Of a stretch of 64,000 nt of DNA, positions 35,043 to 46,345 are shown piece after piece. How positions within the stretch are numbered: the first letter of the stretch is position 1; each line of letters starts with the position of its first letter. The notes below the pieces were generated by a model. It was given only the letters and a program-made list of their open reading frames with translations, was not told the DNA's origin and ran no database searches. Origin of the DNA: Thauera sp. (GTDB lineage: Bacteria > Pseudomonadota > Gammaproteobacteria > Burkholderiales > Rhodocyclaceae); NCBI GenBank assembly GCA_024235615.1, contig JACKMB010000002.1, positions 248,001 to 312,000 on the forward strand, written 5' to 3'. Position numbers and translations under genes: made by a program.

Positions 35043-35828
35043 ATGCTCGACGGACGCGAGGACCAGGCGGCGGGCCTGCGCAGGCTGTTCCGCCGCGCGC
35101 CGCCCCAGGTGGTGGCGCTGTACGCGGGCGGCCGCCGTGCCGCCGACAACGCCGCGCTCGCCGCCCACCGCATCGCGGGGCGCAGCGAGCGCGTGCTGGT
35201 GCTGGACGAGGCCGAGGGCGACGCCACGCTGTGTGGCGCGCTCGGCGTGGGCGAGGGTGCGGACCTGCTGCAGCTGCTCGACGGCCGCAGCACGCTCGCC
35301 GACATCCTGCAGCCGGTGCCCGGCCTGGTCGGCCGCGTACCGGCCGCGGCCGCAGCGCTCGCGCTGCCCCTGCTCGACGATGCACGCCGCGCCTGCCTGA
35401 TCGAGGCCTTGCGCATCCTGCATCGCCACGCCGGCTTCGTGCTGGTTCATGCCAGCGGCGAGCAGGCCGCCGAGCCCTCACCCTTCGTGCTCGCCGCGCC
35501 GCGCCGCCTGGTCGTGGCCGAGGCGAGCGCGAGCGGCGCCACCGACGCCTACCAGACCATCAAGGGCCTGGCCGCCGCCGGTGCCGGTTCGGTGCACGTT
35601 GCCGTGTGCCGCGCGCACGGACGTAGCGATGCGGCCGCCTTCTTCAACAGCCTCGACGCGCTGGTACGTCGCCACGTGGGGGTTCCGCTCGCCTGGGTGG
35701 GCGAACTCGAGCGCGACGACATCGCCGGTGGCCTGCAGCAACCGCTGCAGACCTCGACGCGCGATGCGGGCGCGGCCTTCCTGCGGCGCGTGACTTCACC
35801 AGCGCGTGCTGGTGTCATGCGCGCCTGA
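35043..35828 (+). CDS. flhG: FlhG/FleN-like MinD-family protein with lost nucleotide-binding motifs
   Basis: 261 residues in the flhG position, between flhF and fliA. The N-terminal DQAAGLRRLF matches the DQAxxLR motif by which FlhG stimulates FlhF GTPase. However, where MinD/FlhG proteins have KGGVGKT the sequence reads YAGGRRAADNAALAA, without the P-loop lysines, and the DTGAG Walker B region reads VHASGEQAA. The later TDAYQTIKGL motif, characteristic of FlhG, is kept. No frameshift is evident; length is near normal. It is therefore probably a non-ATPase variant that may still act on FlhF. Confidence 0.85.
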   Translation: MLDGREDQAAGLRRLFRRAPPQVVALYAGGRRAADNAALAAHRIAGRSERVLVLDEAEGDATLCGALGVGEGADLLQLLDGRSTLADILQPVPGLVGRVPAAAAALALPLLDDARRACLIEALRILHRHAGFVLVHASGEQAAEPSPFVLAAPRRLVVAEASASGATDAYQTIKGLAAAGAGSVHVAVCRAHGRSDAAAFFNSLDALVRRHVGVPLAWVGELERDDIAGGLQQPLQTSTRDAGAAFLRRVTSPARAGVMRA

Positions 35829-35952
35829 TGCGCCGCCGGCGTGACATATCCCGCTGGTAAAGCTGGCGATGCTACGGGAAAATGCGCAATTCCTATCCAT
35901 GCGGGCGGGAGCCGACGGCCCCGTCCGCTGCCAGAACCCACAGGCCCGATGC

Positions 35953-36726
35953 ATGTACGACGCTCACGGTAAGCTCGACAAGGGTGGTCTCGTCGAAAAC
36001 TACGCTCCGCTGGTCAAGCGCATCGCCTACCAGTTGATGTCGCGCCTGCCCGCCAGCGTGGATGTGGACGACCTCATCCAGAACGGCATGATGGGGCTGC
36101 TCGACGCCCTCGGCCGCTACGAGCAGGGCCTGGGCGCACAGTTCGAGACCTATGCGGTGCAGCGCATCCGCGGTGCCATGCTCGACGGCCTGCGCGAGAA
36201 CGACTGGCTGCCGCGCAGCCTGCGTCGCGACATGCGCCGCATCGAGGCGGCGATCCACAGCCTGGAGCAGCGGAACGGCCGCCCGCCCTCCGAGACCGAA
36301 CTCGCCGCCGCGCTCGACCTGCCGCTCGAGGACTACCAGCGCATGCTGCAGGACGCGCGCGGCCATCAGCTCGTCTATCTCGAGGACTTCAACCGCGAGG
36401 AAGACGACGACTATCTCGACCGCCATCTCGCCCAGGAGGGCAACGACCCGCTCACGCTGCTCGAGGACACGGACCTGCGTCGACGCCTGGTCGGGGCGAT
36501 CGAGCACCTGCCCGAGCGCGAGCAGCTGGTGATGGCGCTGTATTACGACGAGGAGCTCAACCTGCGCGAGATCGGCGAGGTGCTCGGCGTCACCGAGTCG
36601 CGCGTGTGCCAGCTGCACAGCCAGGCGGTGGCCCGCCTGCGCGCCGGCGTCTTCGAGGGCGGCGCGGCGATGCCCGCGGCGCGCCGACGCGGGCGCCCAC
36701 CCAAGAACGCGGCCACAGGCCGCTGA
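35953..36726 (+). CDS. fliA: Flagellar sigma factor FliA (sigma-28)
   Basis: 257 residues. Region 2 SVDVDDLIQNGMMGLLDALGR and the -10 recognition stretch AVQRIRGAMLDGLRENDWLP are typical; region 4 ends LNLREIGEVLGVTESRVCQL. An open frame extends 28 codons upstream, but homologous FliA proteins begin at MYDAHGKLDK, so ATG 35953 was chosen. The C-terminus carries an unusual basic tail RRRGRPPKNAATGR resembling an AT-hook. It drives late genes; its anti-sigma FlgM is at 44141. Confidence 0.94.
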   Translation: MYDAHGKLDKGGLVENYAPLVKRIAYQLMSRLPASVDVDDLIQNGMMGLLDALGRYEQGLGAQFETYAVQRIRGAMLDGLRENDWLPRSLRRDMRRIEAAIHSLEQRNGRPPSETELAAALDLPLEDYQRMLQDARGHQLVYLEDFNREEDDDYLDRHLAQEGNDPLTLLEDTDLRRRLVGAIEHLPEREQLVMALYYDEELNLREIGEVLGVTESRVCQLHSQAVARLRAGVFEGGAAMPAARRRGRPPKNAATGR

Positions 36727-36756
36727 TCGGGGCCGCCAGCGCCGCCCCCGGAAGCC

Positions 36757-37497
36757 ATGGACAAGATCAGCCTCGTCGGCCTCACCCTCGGAATCGCCGC
36801 CATCCTCGTCGGCCAGGTGCTCGAGGGCGGACATCTGTCCTCGCTCTTCCAGCCCACCGCCTTCATGATCGTGATCGGCGGCACGCTCGGCGCGGTCATG
36901 CTGCAGAGCCCGCTGCGCATCTTCATGCAGGGCATGCGCATGGCGCGATGGGTCTTCGTGCCGCCGGCACCCGCCTTCGACACCCTCATCGAGCAGGTCG
37001 CGAGCTGGGGCCAGACCGCGCGCAAGGAGGGCTTGCTGAGCCTGGAGAACCAGATCGAGGCGCTGCCCGACCCCTTCATGCGCAAGGGCCTGCAGCTGCT
37101 GGTCGACGGCATCGAGCCCAACCGCCTGCGCGAGGTGCTCGAGGTCGAGATCGGCGTGTGGGAGAACCAGATGAAGATGTCGGCGCGCATCTGGGAGGCC
37201 GCCGGCGGCTATGCGCCGACGATCGGCATCCTGGGCGCGGTGATGGGCCTGATCCACGTGATGGAGAACCTCTCCGACCCCTCGCGCCTGGGCGCGGGCA
37301 TCGCGGTCGCGTTCGTCGCAACCATCTACGGGGTCGGTTTCGCGAACCTGGTGTTCCTGCCCATCGCCAAGAAGCTGGGCGCGCACATCGTCACGCTGAC
37401 CACCCAGCGCGAAATGTTCGTCGATGGCCTGGTGGGGATCGCCAACGGCGACAACCCGCGCATCATCGCCAGCCGCATGCAGGGCTACGTGGCCTGA
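36757..37497 (+). CDS. motC: Flagellar stator protein MotA family (MotC)
   Basis: 246 residues, inner-membrane proton-channel stator. Four membrane spans: the first two at about 5-22 and 29-50, the last two at about 145-200 (APTIGILGAVMGLIHVMENL, AVAFVATIYGVGFANLVFLP). The cytoplasmic loop carries the charged stretch that contacts FliG. Gene order fliA-motC-motD with no chemotaxis genes between is like the second stator set of Pseudomonas with the che genes removed. Confidence 0.92.
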   Translation: MDKISLVGLTLGIAAILVGQVLEGGHLSSLFQPTAFMIVIGGTLGAVMLQSPLRIFMQGMRMARWVFVPPAPAFDTLIEQVASWGQTARKEGLLSLENQIEALPDPFMRKGLQLLVDGIEPNRLREVLEVEIGVWENQMKMSARIWEAAGGYAPTIGILGAVMGLIHVMENLSDPSRLGAGIAVAFVATIYGVGFANLVFLPIAKKLGAHIVTLTTQREMFVDGLVGIANGDNPRIIASRMQGYVA

Positions 37498-37513
37498 GCG
37501 CCGGAGACCGACG

Positions 37514-38353
37514 ATGCGGCGTAGGCGCAAGCTCGACGAGGAACACGACAACCACGAACGCTGGCTGGTTTCGTACGCCGACTTCATCACGCTGCTGTTC
37601 GCCTTCTTCGTGGTGATGTACTCGCTGTCTTCGGTCAACGAGGGCAAGTACCGGGTGCTCTCCGACTCGCTGGTGCAGGCCTTCCGCAACGTCAATGTCA
37701 ACGACAGCGGCGAGCAGATCGTGCTGCCCAAGGTCAGCATCGCGCCCTCGCAGCCGATCACCCGTCCGGCGCCGCCGGCGCTGGATCCGGCCGTGGAGCA
37801 GCGCCGCCAGCAGGCCGCGCAGCGCATGCGCAACATGGCCGACGAGATCCGCCGCGTGCTCTCGCCGCTCACCGGCTCGGGCCAGGTCAATGTCACCGAG
37901 GGCGCCTTCGGGGTCAGCGTCGAGATCAACGCCAGCCTGCTCTTCGCCCCCGGCGAGGCCGCGCTCGGCACCAACGCGGTGTCGGCGCTGCAGGCGGTGG
38001 CGCAGGTGCTGGCGCCGGCCGAGTTTCCGATCACGGTCGAGGGCCACACCGACAACGTGCCGATCAGCACCTTCCGCTTCCCGTCGAACTGGGAGCTCTC
38101 GGCGGTGCGTGCCTCGACCGTGGCGCGCCTCTTCATCGACAACGGCGTAGCGCCCCCGCGCCTGACCGCCGCCGGCTACGCCGACCAGCGCCCGGTCGCG
38201 GACAATGCGGACGAGGAGGGGCGCGGGCGCAACCGCCGCGTCACCATCCTGATCGAGTCGCGCATGGCCGACCCGGAAGGCACGGCCGGCCCGACCAGCA
38301 TCCCGCCCGACGACCCCATCCGCTCCATCCTGCCGGAAGACCCGCAGGGCTAA
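37514..38353 (+). CDS. motD: Flagellar stator protein MotB family (MotD)
   Basis: 279 residues. One N-terminal span with the plug and proton-binding Asp in WLVSYADFITLLFAFFVVMY, then an OmpA-like peptidoglycan-binding domain (PITVEGHTDNVPISTFRFPS, NWELSAVRASTVARLFID). ATG 37514 (MRRRRKLDEEHDNHERW) fits the family, 16 nt after motC. The 3' end is followed by the REP array. Confidence 0.93.
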   Translation: MRRRRKLDEEHDNHERWLVSYADFITLLFAFFVVMYSLSSVNEGKYRVLSDSLVQAFRNVNVNDSGEQIVLPKVSIAPSQPITRPAPPALDPAVEQRRQQAAQRMRNMADEIRRVLSPLTGSGQVNVTEGAFGVSVEINASLLFAPGEAALGTNAVSALQAVAQVLAPAEFPITVEGHTDNVPISTFRFPSNWELSAVRASTVARLFIDNGVAPPRLTAAGYADQRPVADNADEEGRGRNRRVTILIESRMADPEGTAGPTSIPPDDPIRSILPEDPQG

Positions 38354-38367
38354 GGCGCCGTTTTTGG

Positions 38368-38939
38368 CGTAGGCGCGGCGGCAGCCGCGAATGGGCGGTC
38401 GGTCGAAGGAAGGGCGTGCGGGCTTCCATCGCCGTGTTCGCGCCTGCCGGCGCTCCTACATGAAGCGTCGCGGTTTCGGCCCGTGTAGGAGCGGCGGCAG
38501 CCGCGAATGGGCGGGCGGTCGAAGAAGGCGTGTGCGGGCTTCCGTCGCTGGATTCGCGCCGAAGCGTCGCGGTTTCGGCCCGTGTAGGAGCGGCGGCAGC
38601 CGCGAATGGGCGGGCGTCGACGCTTCCATCGCTGGATTCGCGCCTGCCGGCGCTCCTACATGAAGCGTCGCGGTTTCGGCCCGTGTAGGAGCGGCGGCAG
38701 CCGCGAATGGGCGGGCGCGTCGAAGAAGGCGCGTGCGGGCTTCCATCGCCGTGTTCGCGCCTGCCGGCGCTCCTACATGAAGCGTCGCGGTTTCGGCCCG
38801 TGTAGGAGCGGCGGCAGCCGCGAATGGGCGGGCGTCGAAGAAGGCGTGTGCGGGCTTCCATCGCCGTGTTCGCGCCTGCCGGCGCTCCTACATGAAGCGT
38901 CGCGGTTTCGGCCCGTGTAGGAGCGGCGGCAGCCGCGAA
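38368..38939. repeat. Tandem array of REP hairpin units (BIME-like) between motD and parC
   Basis: The 598-bp gap between the convergent motD and parC is almost wholly repeats. Right arms (TGTAGGAGCGGCGGCAGCCG...) start at 38368 (altered), 38484, 38583, 38684, 38801 and 38916. Matching inverted left arms (TTCGCGCCTGCCGGCGCTCC...) start at 38437, 38553 (truncated), 38637, 38754 and 38869. Each arm pair encloses GAAGCGTCGCGGTTTCGGCC. The period is about 100-117 bp, and the spacers between units are also near-identical (GGGCGGGCGTCGAAGAAGGC). Only nt 38354-38367 and 38940-38951 lie outside. Confidence 0.9.
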
Positions 38940-38951
38940 TGGGTGCAGGCT

Positions 38952-41387
38952 TCAGCGCATGCGCTCGGGCTTCACCTTCGGCGTCAGCGGTACGCCCTTG
39001 CGCGCGCGGCGATGGCGCAGCGGTTCGCGCTGCGAAGGCTTGAGCTCGATCGTCACCGCCTTGCCGCCACGGCCGATGCCTTCCACGGCGAGCACCGCGT
39101 CGTCGGCCGGCACCGCCACCGCGGCGAGCGCCTCGCCCTCGTCCAGCGCCATCACGATCACGCCGCGGCCGCCGCTCTGGGTCTTCATCTCGGGGCGGGG
39201 GAAGACGAGGATGCGGCCGTTTTCGGAGGCCGCCGCGATCCAGTCGCCGAAGACCTTGGCCGGCGCCAGCACCTTCTCGCCCTTCTCCAGGCTCATGAAG
39301 GCCTTGCCGGCGCGTTGCCGGCTGGTGGCGTCCGCGACGCTGCACAGGAAGCCGTAGCCGCCGCTGTTGGCGAAGAAGTACACCGAATCCGGCGTGTCGG
39401 TGACGACCTGTGCCAGCTTGCCGCCATCCTGGAACTCGACCAGGGTGGTGATCGGCGCGCCGTCGCCGCGCCCGCCGGGCAGGTCGGAGACCTTCACTGT
39501 GTACGCGCGGCCGTTGCTGTCGACGACGATCAGCGGCCACGTCGTGCGCGTCTCGATCACCGCGAAGCCGAAGTCACCGGCCTTGTAGGTGATGCCGGCG
39601 GGGTCGATGCCATGGCCCTGGCGCGAACGCACCCAGCCGTTCTTCGACACGATGACCGTGACCGGCTCATCCGGCACCGAGATCTCGGCCGGCGCCACTG
39701 CGGCCACGGCTTCGACCAGCGTGCGGCGATCGTCGCCGTACTTCTTCGCGTCGTCCTGGATCTCCTTGAGGATCAGCTTGGTCATCGCCGCGCGGCTGTC
39801 GAGCAGGTGCTGCAGGCCCGCGCGCTCGTCGCGCAGCTCAGCGAGCTCCTTCTCGATCTTGAAGCCTTCCAGGCGCGCGAGCTGGCGCAGGCGGATCTCG
39901 AGGATGTCCTCGGCCTGGATCTCGGAGAGCCCGAAGGCCGCGATCAGCGCCGGCTTGGGCTCGTCCGACTCGCGGATCACGCGGATCACTTCCTCGATGT
40001 GCAGGAAGGCGATCATGCGGCCTTCGAGGATGTGGATGCGGCGGTCGACCTCGTCCAGGCGATGGCGGGTGCGGCGCTCGACGGTGACGTAGCGGAAGTC
40101 GATCCACTCGCGCAGGATCTGCACGAGGTTCTTCTGCTGCGGCCGACCATCGCGCCCGATCATGGTCATGTTGACCGAGGCCGAGGTCTCCAGGCTGGTG
40201 TGGGCGAGCAGCACCGCCATGAACTCGTCGCGATTCTGGCGGCTGGACTTGGGCTCGAGCACGATGCGCACGGGCGCCTTGTCGCTGGACTCGTCGCGCA
40301 CCGTGTCGAGGACGCCGAGCACGAGCTGCTTGAGGTTCTTCTGCTCCTGCGAGACCTCCTTCTTGCCCGCGCGCGGCTGTGGGTTGGTCAAGGTCTCGAT
40401 CTCGGACAGCACCTGCGCGGCGGAGACGCCGTGCGGCAGCTCCTCGACGATCGCGCGCCATTGTCCGCGGGCGAGCTCCTCGATCTTCCAGCGCGCGCGC
40501 AGGCGCAGGCTACCGCGGCCCGAGGCGTAGGCGTCGCGGATGGTCTCGGGGGTGGAGATGAGCTGGCCGCCGCCGGGGAAGTCCGGGCCGGGGAGGATGC
40601 CGAGCACGTCCTCGAGCGTGGCCTCGGGGTGGCGGATCAGGTGGCAGGTGGCCTCGGCCACCTCGCGCAGGTTGTGCGGCGGGATCTCGGTCGCCATGCC
40701 CACCGCGATGCCCGAGGCGCCGTTCAGCAGCACGAAGGGCAGGCGCGCGGGCAGCAGCTGCGGCTCCTCGAAGGCGCCGTCGTAGTTGGGGATGAAGTCC
40801 ACCGTGCCGCGGTCGATCTCGGACAGCAGCAGCTCGGCGATCGGGGTCAGGCGGCACTCGGTGTAGCGCATCGCCGCCGCCGAGTCGCCATCGCGCGAGC
40901 CGAAGTTGCCCTGGCCGTCCACCAGCGGATAACGCAGCGAGAAGTCCTGCGCCACCCGCACCATGGCGTCATAGACGCTGGAGTCGCCGTGCGGGTGGTA
41001 CTTGCCGATCACGTCGCCGACCACGCGCGCGGACTTCACGTGCTTGGAGGTGGACGACAGCCGCATCTCGTTCATCGCGAACAGGATGCGGCGCTGCACG
41101 GGCTTGAGACCGTCCTCGACCTGCGGCAGCGCGCGCGACTTCACCACGCTCATGGCGTAGGCGAGGTAGGCACGCTCGGCATAGCGGTCGAGCGCCAGCG
41201 TGCCGTCGTCCTCGGGTTCGGGCTCCGGGTCGGCGGGCGGGGCAGGGGGGGGCGGCAGGTCCCCACCAATCATGGTCGCGGGTGTTTCGCTTGTTGCGGG
41301 AAGTGCCGATGCGACCGCGGTCGTCAGCGGCGTGGCAGACTCAGGCGCTTCAGAGGCGCCGAACAGGTCGGGAGTGTCGTTACTCAT
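38952..41387 (-). CDS. parC: DNA topoisomerase IV subunit A
   Basis: 811 residues; decatenates daughter chromosomes with ParE. An acidic, Pro-rich N-terminal extension of about 60 residues precedes the core starting [20 protein letters not shown]. Quinolone-region [14 protein letters not shown] (129-142), active-site Tyr175 in [10 protein letters not shown]. The C-terminal beta-pinwheel is short, as in ParC rather than GyrA. The start overlaps the stop of a 59-codon ORF (ATGA). It sits inside the flagellar region and its 3' end meets the REP array. Confidence 0.95.
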   Translation of the reverse strand: MSNDTPDLFGASEAPESATPLTTAVASALPATSETPATMIGGDLPPPPAPPADPEPEPEDDGTLALDRYAERAYLAYAMSVVKSRALPQVEDGLKPVQRRILFAMNEMRLSSTSKHVKSARVVGDVIGKYHPHGDSSVYDAMVRVAQDFSLRYPLVDGQGNFGSRDGDSAAAMRYTECRLTPIAELLLSEIDRGTVDFIPNYDGAFEEPQLLPARLPFVLLNGASGIAVGMATEIPPHNLREVAEATCHLIRHPEATLEDVLGILPGPDFPGGGQLISTPETIRDAYASGRGSLRLRARWKIEELARGQWRAIVEELPHGVSAAQVLSEIETLTNPQPRAGKKEVSQEQKNLKQLVLGVLDTVRDESSDKAPVRIVLEPKSSRQNRDEFMAVLLAHTSLETSASVNMTMIGRDGRPQQKNLVQILREWIDFRYVTVERRTRHRLDEVDRRIHILEGRMIAFLHIEEVIRVIRESDEPKPALIAAFGLSEIQAEDILEIRLRQLARLEGFKIEKELAELRDERAGLQHLLDSRAAMTKLILKEIQDDAKKYGDDRRTLVEAVAAVAPAEISVPDEPVTVIVSKNGWVRSRQGHGIDPAGITYKAGDFGFAVIETRTTWPLIVVDSNGRAYTVKVSDLPGGRGDGAPITTLVEFQDGGKLAQVVTDTPDSVYFFANSGGYGFLCSVADATSRQRAGKAFMSLEKGEKVLAPAKVFGDWIAAASENGRILVFPRPEMKTQSGGRGVIVMALDEGEALAAVAVPADDAVLAVEGIGRGGKAVTIELKPSQREPLRHRRARKGVPLTPKVKPERMR

Positions 41388-41563
41388 GCTTGGTGATCTT
41401 CGCCTTCGTTCGGCGTGCGCTCCAAGTTCGACCCCGTGTCGATTGGTGCGCGCGTTTCCGCCTCTGCAGGCTGATCGCGCGTGATCGAAAAATCGGGTTC
41501 GAACAGCACCAGGGCGGCGAGCGCGCCGACCGGCGTGAGCTTGTTATTGGAGTTCGTATTCAT
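41384..41563 (-). CDS. Hypothetical 59-residue protein coupled to parC
   Basis: Not recognised. It begins [20 protein letters not shown] and continues [16 protein letters not shown]; acidic and Gln/Thr-rich, no Cys, no clear membrane span. Support for coding: GGAGGA at good spacing before the ATG, an open frame filling the whole gap between parE and parC, and a 4-bp ATGA overlap with the parC start. It could be a true small protein or a leader peptide that couples parC translation to parE. Alternative: an incidental ORF. Confidence 0.55.
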   Translation of the reverse strand: MNTNSNNKLTPVGALAALVLFEPDFSITRDQPAEAETRAPIDTGSNLERTPNEGEDHQA

Positions 41564-41581
41564 CTGCGGGTCCTCCGGGGC

Positions 41582-44126
<2,545 letters not shown>

Positions 44127-44140
44127 GCGCGGTTAGGCGG

Positions 44141-44440
44141 TCAGCGCTGGCCGGCGAGCATCTCGCGCACGCTGTCGATCAGGCCGTCGGCGATGCGGCC
44201 GGCGTCGATCTTGAATTCGCCCTTGGCGATCGCCTGCTTGATCTCCTCGACACGCTGGGTGTCGACGACCGGAGCCTGGGCGATGCTCGCCTCGGCCTTG
44301 GCCAGGCTGGACGACAGCGACGAGAGCTGAACCTTCTCGGTGCCGGCGGAGACGGTGGTGCCGGGGTTCGCCGGGCTGCGCGGACGGGCCTCTGCCGCGG
44401 TGGAGGGGGCAATCGCCTTGCCCGAGCTTTCGATTTTCAT
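44141..44440 (-). CDS. flgM: Anti-sigma-28 factor FlgM
   Basis: 99 residues. N-terminal MKIESSGKAIAPSTAAEARP (flexible export signal half) and C-terminal helices VQLSSLSSSLAKAEASIAQA, VDTQRVEEIKQAIAKGEFKI and IADGLIDSVREML that bind FliA. It holds FliA inactive until the hook is complete and it is exported. Own sigma-28 type promoter 35-61 bp upstream, so FliA raises its own inhibitor. Confidence 0.93.
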   Translation of the reverse strand: MKIESSGKAIAPSTAAEARPRSPANPGTTVSAGTEKVQLSSLSSSLAKAEASIAQAPVVDTQRVEEIKQAIAKGEFKIDAGRIADGLIDSVREMLAGQR

Positions 44441-44474
44441 GGCGCAGTTCCCAAACAGAGTGGCTCTGACGTTC

Positions 44475-44501
44475 TCTTCGGCACGGTCGCGTGGAACTTG
44501 A
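44475..44501 (-). promoter_or_regulatory. Sigma-28 (FliA) promoter for flgM-flgN
   Basis: Read on the minus strand: TCAAGTTC (44501-44494), an 11-nt spacer, GCCGAAGA (44482-44475), against the enterobacterial consensus TAAAGTTT-N11-GCCGATAA. Exact spacing, 12 of 16 matches. 34 nt separate the -10 box from the flgM ATG. Confidence 0.75.
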
Positions 44502-44552
44502 GCGATTAAACCATGAAATTTTTCACGGCCGGCGCTTCGTCACGTACGGGTC

Positions 44553-45278
44553 TCAGAACGCCAGTTCGACCGTGCCGCCCGCCTGTGCGGTTCCGGTGAC
44601 GACCTGGCCGTCGGCCAGGCGCACCCGCACCTTCTCGCCCGGGGCGGCGTTGTTCATCGCGCGCCCCTCGCTCGCCACCCGGAAGCCGGCGCCCACGCCG
44701 AGCACGTTCACGGTCTGGCCCTGGCGCACGGCGTGGGGCACGCGCAGCATGTCGCCGCGCAGCGGGCTGCCGGCGGCGACCGCGATGCGCGTGTGGTGAC
44801 CCGTCGCCTGGGTGGGGTCGGTGAGGACGTTGTCGGAGAGCGCGGTGAGGTCGCCCCTGCGCTGGCCGAGGTCGGCGGGGCCGAGCACCTGGCCGGCACG
44901 CAGCGGGCGTGCGGCGACCAGGTAGTCGGCGACCACGGCGACGCGTGCCTGCAGGTAGGCGGTCCAGGTCACCGGCGAGTCGCAACGCACGCCCACGCTG
45001 AACCGCCCCCAGGCGCGCGTGCCCGCGGGAAGGAAGGGCTCGAGCGCCGCGCATGCTGGCAGCTGGCTGTTGGGGTCGAGCGGCGACAGCTCGATCGAAA
45101 CCTCGCCGGGCAGGCCGGCGACCTCGCGTTGCAGGAACTCGCGCACGCGCACCTCGATCGCGCCTTCGCCCTGCTGGGCGTTGGCGGGGGTGGGGAGCAG
45201 CGCGAGGGCCGCGCACAGCACCGCGGACAGGCCGCGCAAAGCACGTGTATCCCGGCGGCGGGGGAGGGAAGTCGTCAT
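44553..45278 (-). CDS. flgA: P-ring assembly chaperone FlgA
   Basis: 241 residues. Signal peptide (hydrophobic [19 protein letters not shown], cleavage near residue 35). The SAF-domain and C-terminal region read [20 protein letters not shown] and [20 protein letters not shown]. Periplasmic chaperone for FlgI polymerisation. ATG 45278 ([16 protein letters not shown]) chosen over an upstream in-frame ATG because it gives a normal signal peptide. Divergent from flgB; in the 196-bp gap I see no reliable promoter. Confidence 0.9.
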   Translation of the reverse strand: MTTSLPRRRDTRALRGLSAVLCAALALLPTPANAQQGEGAIEVRVREFLQREVAGLPGEVSIELSPLDPNSQLPACAALEPFLPAGTRAWGRFSVGVRCDSPVTWTAYLQARVAVVADYLVAARPLRAGQVLGPADLGQRRGDLTALSDNVLTDPTQATGHHTRIAVAAGSPLRGDMLRVPHAVRQGQTVNVLGVGAGFRVASEGRAMNNAAPGEKVRVRLADGQVVTGTAQAGGTVELAF

Positions 45279-45474
45279 GGCCCGATTGCACCACGACCCC
45301 CGCAGGCCTGGCAACCGGCAGCGCCCGCCGGCAATCCTTGCCGCTGGCCGGCGGCGAAATTGGCCGGGCTTTGCCCCCCTTATCGGCGCCAGGGTCTTGC
45401 CCGTCCGCGCCTACCATCGCTGGCATGGAAACTGCGTCCGGAACGTCCGGGCGCACCGTCCCGGGAGCACAGCG

Positions 45475-45879
45475 ATGAAGACCCTTTTCGACCGGCAGAT
45501 CCAGTTCCACCAGACCGCACTGAACCTGCAGGCGCATCGCCAGCAGCTGATCGCCTCGAATATCGCCAACGCCGACACGCCGCACTACAAGGCGCGCGAC
45601 GTGGATTTCCGCGCCGCGCTGCAGGGTGCGCTCGCCACCGCGCGCGAGGGCGTGCAGATGGCGACCACGCAGGCCGGCCACATCGCGAGCGCACCCGCGC
45701 CCTCGCTCGACAGCCTCACCGGCTACCGCACCGAACTGCAGTCCGCGGTGGATGGCAACACCGTGAACATGGACGTCGAGCGCGCCGCCTTCGCCGAGAA
45801 CGCGCTGCACTACGAGGCCAGCGTGACCTTCATCAACGGCATGCTGCGCTCGATGAACAGCGCGATCACCGGTCAGTAA
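45475..45879 (+). CDS. flgB: Flagellar proximal rod protein FlgB
   Basis: 134 residues. The N-terminal rod motif [20 protein letters not shown] and [12 protein letters not shown] are typical of FlgB, and the C-terminal [20 protein letters not shown] is the conserved helix. Exported by the flagellar type III system without a cleaved signal. GGGAGC is 9 nt before the ATG; flgC follows after 11 nt. Confidence 0.95.
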   Translation: MKTLFDRQIQFHQTALNLQAHRQQLIASNIANADTPHYKARDVDFRAALQGALATAREGVQMATTQAGHIASAPAPSLDSLTGYRTELQSAVDGNTVNMDVERAAFAENALHYEASVTFINGMLRSMNSAITGQ

Positions 45880-45890
45880 GGAGAACCGCC

Positions 45891-46295
45891 ATGAGCATGC
45901 TCAACGTCTTCCAGATCGCCGGCTCGGCGCTCAACGCGCAGTCGCTGCGTCTCAATGCCACCGCATCGAACCTCGCCAACGCCGACAGCGTCACCTCCGA
46001 GGACGGCCAGCCCTACCGCGCCAAGCAGGTGGTGTTCGCCGCGCGGCCGGTCGCCGGCCCGGCGGCGGTCGGCGTGCAGGTGACCCAGGTGGTCGAGAGC
46101 GCCGCGCCCCTGCGCCTGGTGTTCGAGCCCAACAACCCCGCCGCCAACCCCGACGGCTACGTCGAGATGCCCAACGTCAACGTGGTCGAGGAGATGGTGA
46201 ACATGATCTCCGCCTCGCGTTCCTACCAGAACAACGCCGAGGTGATGAGTACGGCACGAACCTTGCTTCAGCGCACCTTGCAGATCGGCCAGTAA
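45891..46295 (+). CDS. flgC: Flagellar rod protein FlgC
   Basis: 134 residues. [20 protein letters not shown] is the rod/hook N-terminal signature, and the C-terminus [20 protein letters not shown] is standard FlgC. AAGGAG lies 8 nt before the ATG. Forms the rod with FlgB, FlgF and FlgG. Confidence 0.95.
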   Translation: MSMLNVFQIAGSALNAQSLRLNATASNLANADSVTSEDGQPYRAKQVVFAARPVAGPAAVGVQVTQVVESAAPLRLVFEPNNPAANPDGYVEMPNVNVVEEMVNMISASRSYQNNAEVMSTARTLLQRTLQIGQ

Positions 46296-46345
46296 GCATC
46301 CCGCGGGCGCCGTGAAGCAATGAACGCCGAAAGCAGGAGAGAGGA

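Noticed and set aside
35869..35952. 28-codon N-terminal extension of fliA
   Set aside because: No ribosome site at the upstream start and the extension resembles no FliA; the usual start MYDAHGK is preferred.
38391..38861. Small open frames within the motD-parC gap
   Set aside because: They translate the repeat units themselves (repeated CRRSY...GGSRE peptides) and have no ribosome sites.
38368..38939. CRISPR-like regular repeats
   Set aside because: Repeats are palindromic REP arms and the intervening sequences are nearly identical to one another, unlike unique spacers; no cas genes nearby.
38892..41396. 834-codon plus-strand open frame, and a similar 816-codon frame at 41282-43732
   Set aside because: Exact antisense shadows of parC and parE, which have clear family motifs; no ribosome site or recognisable product.
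45361..45374. Sigma-54-like TGGCCGGGCTTTGC upstream of flgB
   Set aside because: The step between -24 GG and -12 GC is 11 bp rather than 12, a spacing sigma-54 does not normally tolerate.
45371..45398. GCCGATAA on the minus strand upstream of flgA as a sigma-28 -10 box
   Set aside because: No TAAAGTTT-like -35 at the required 11-bp distance.
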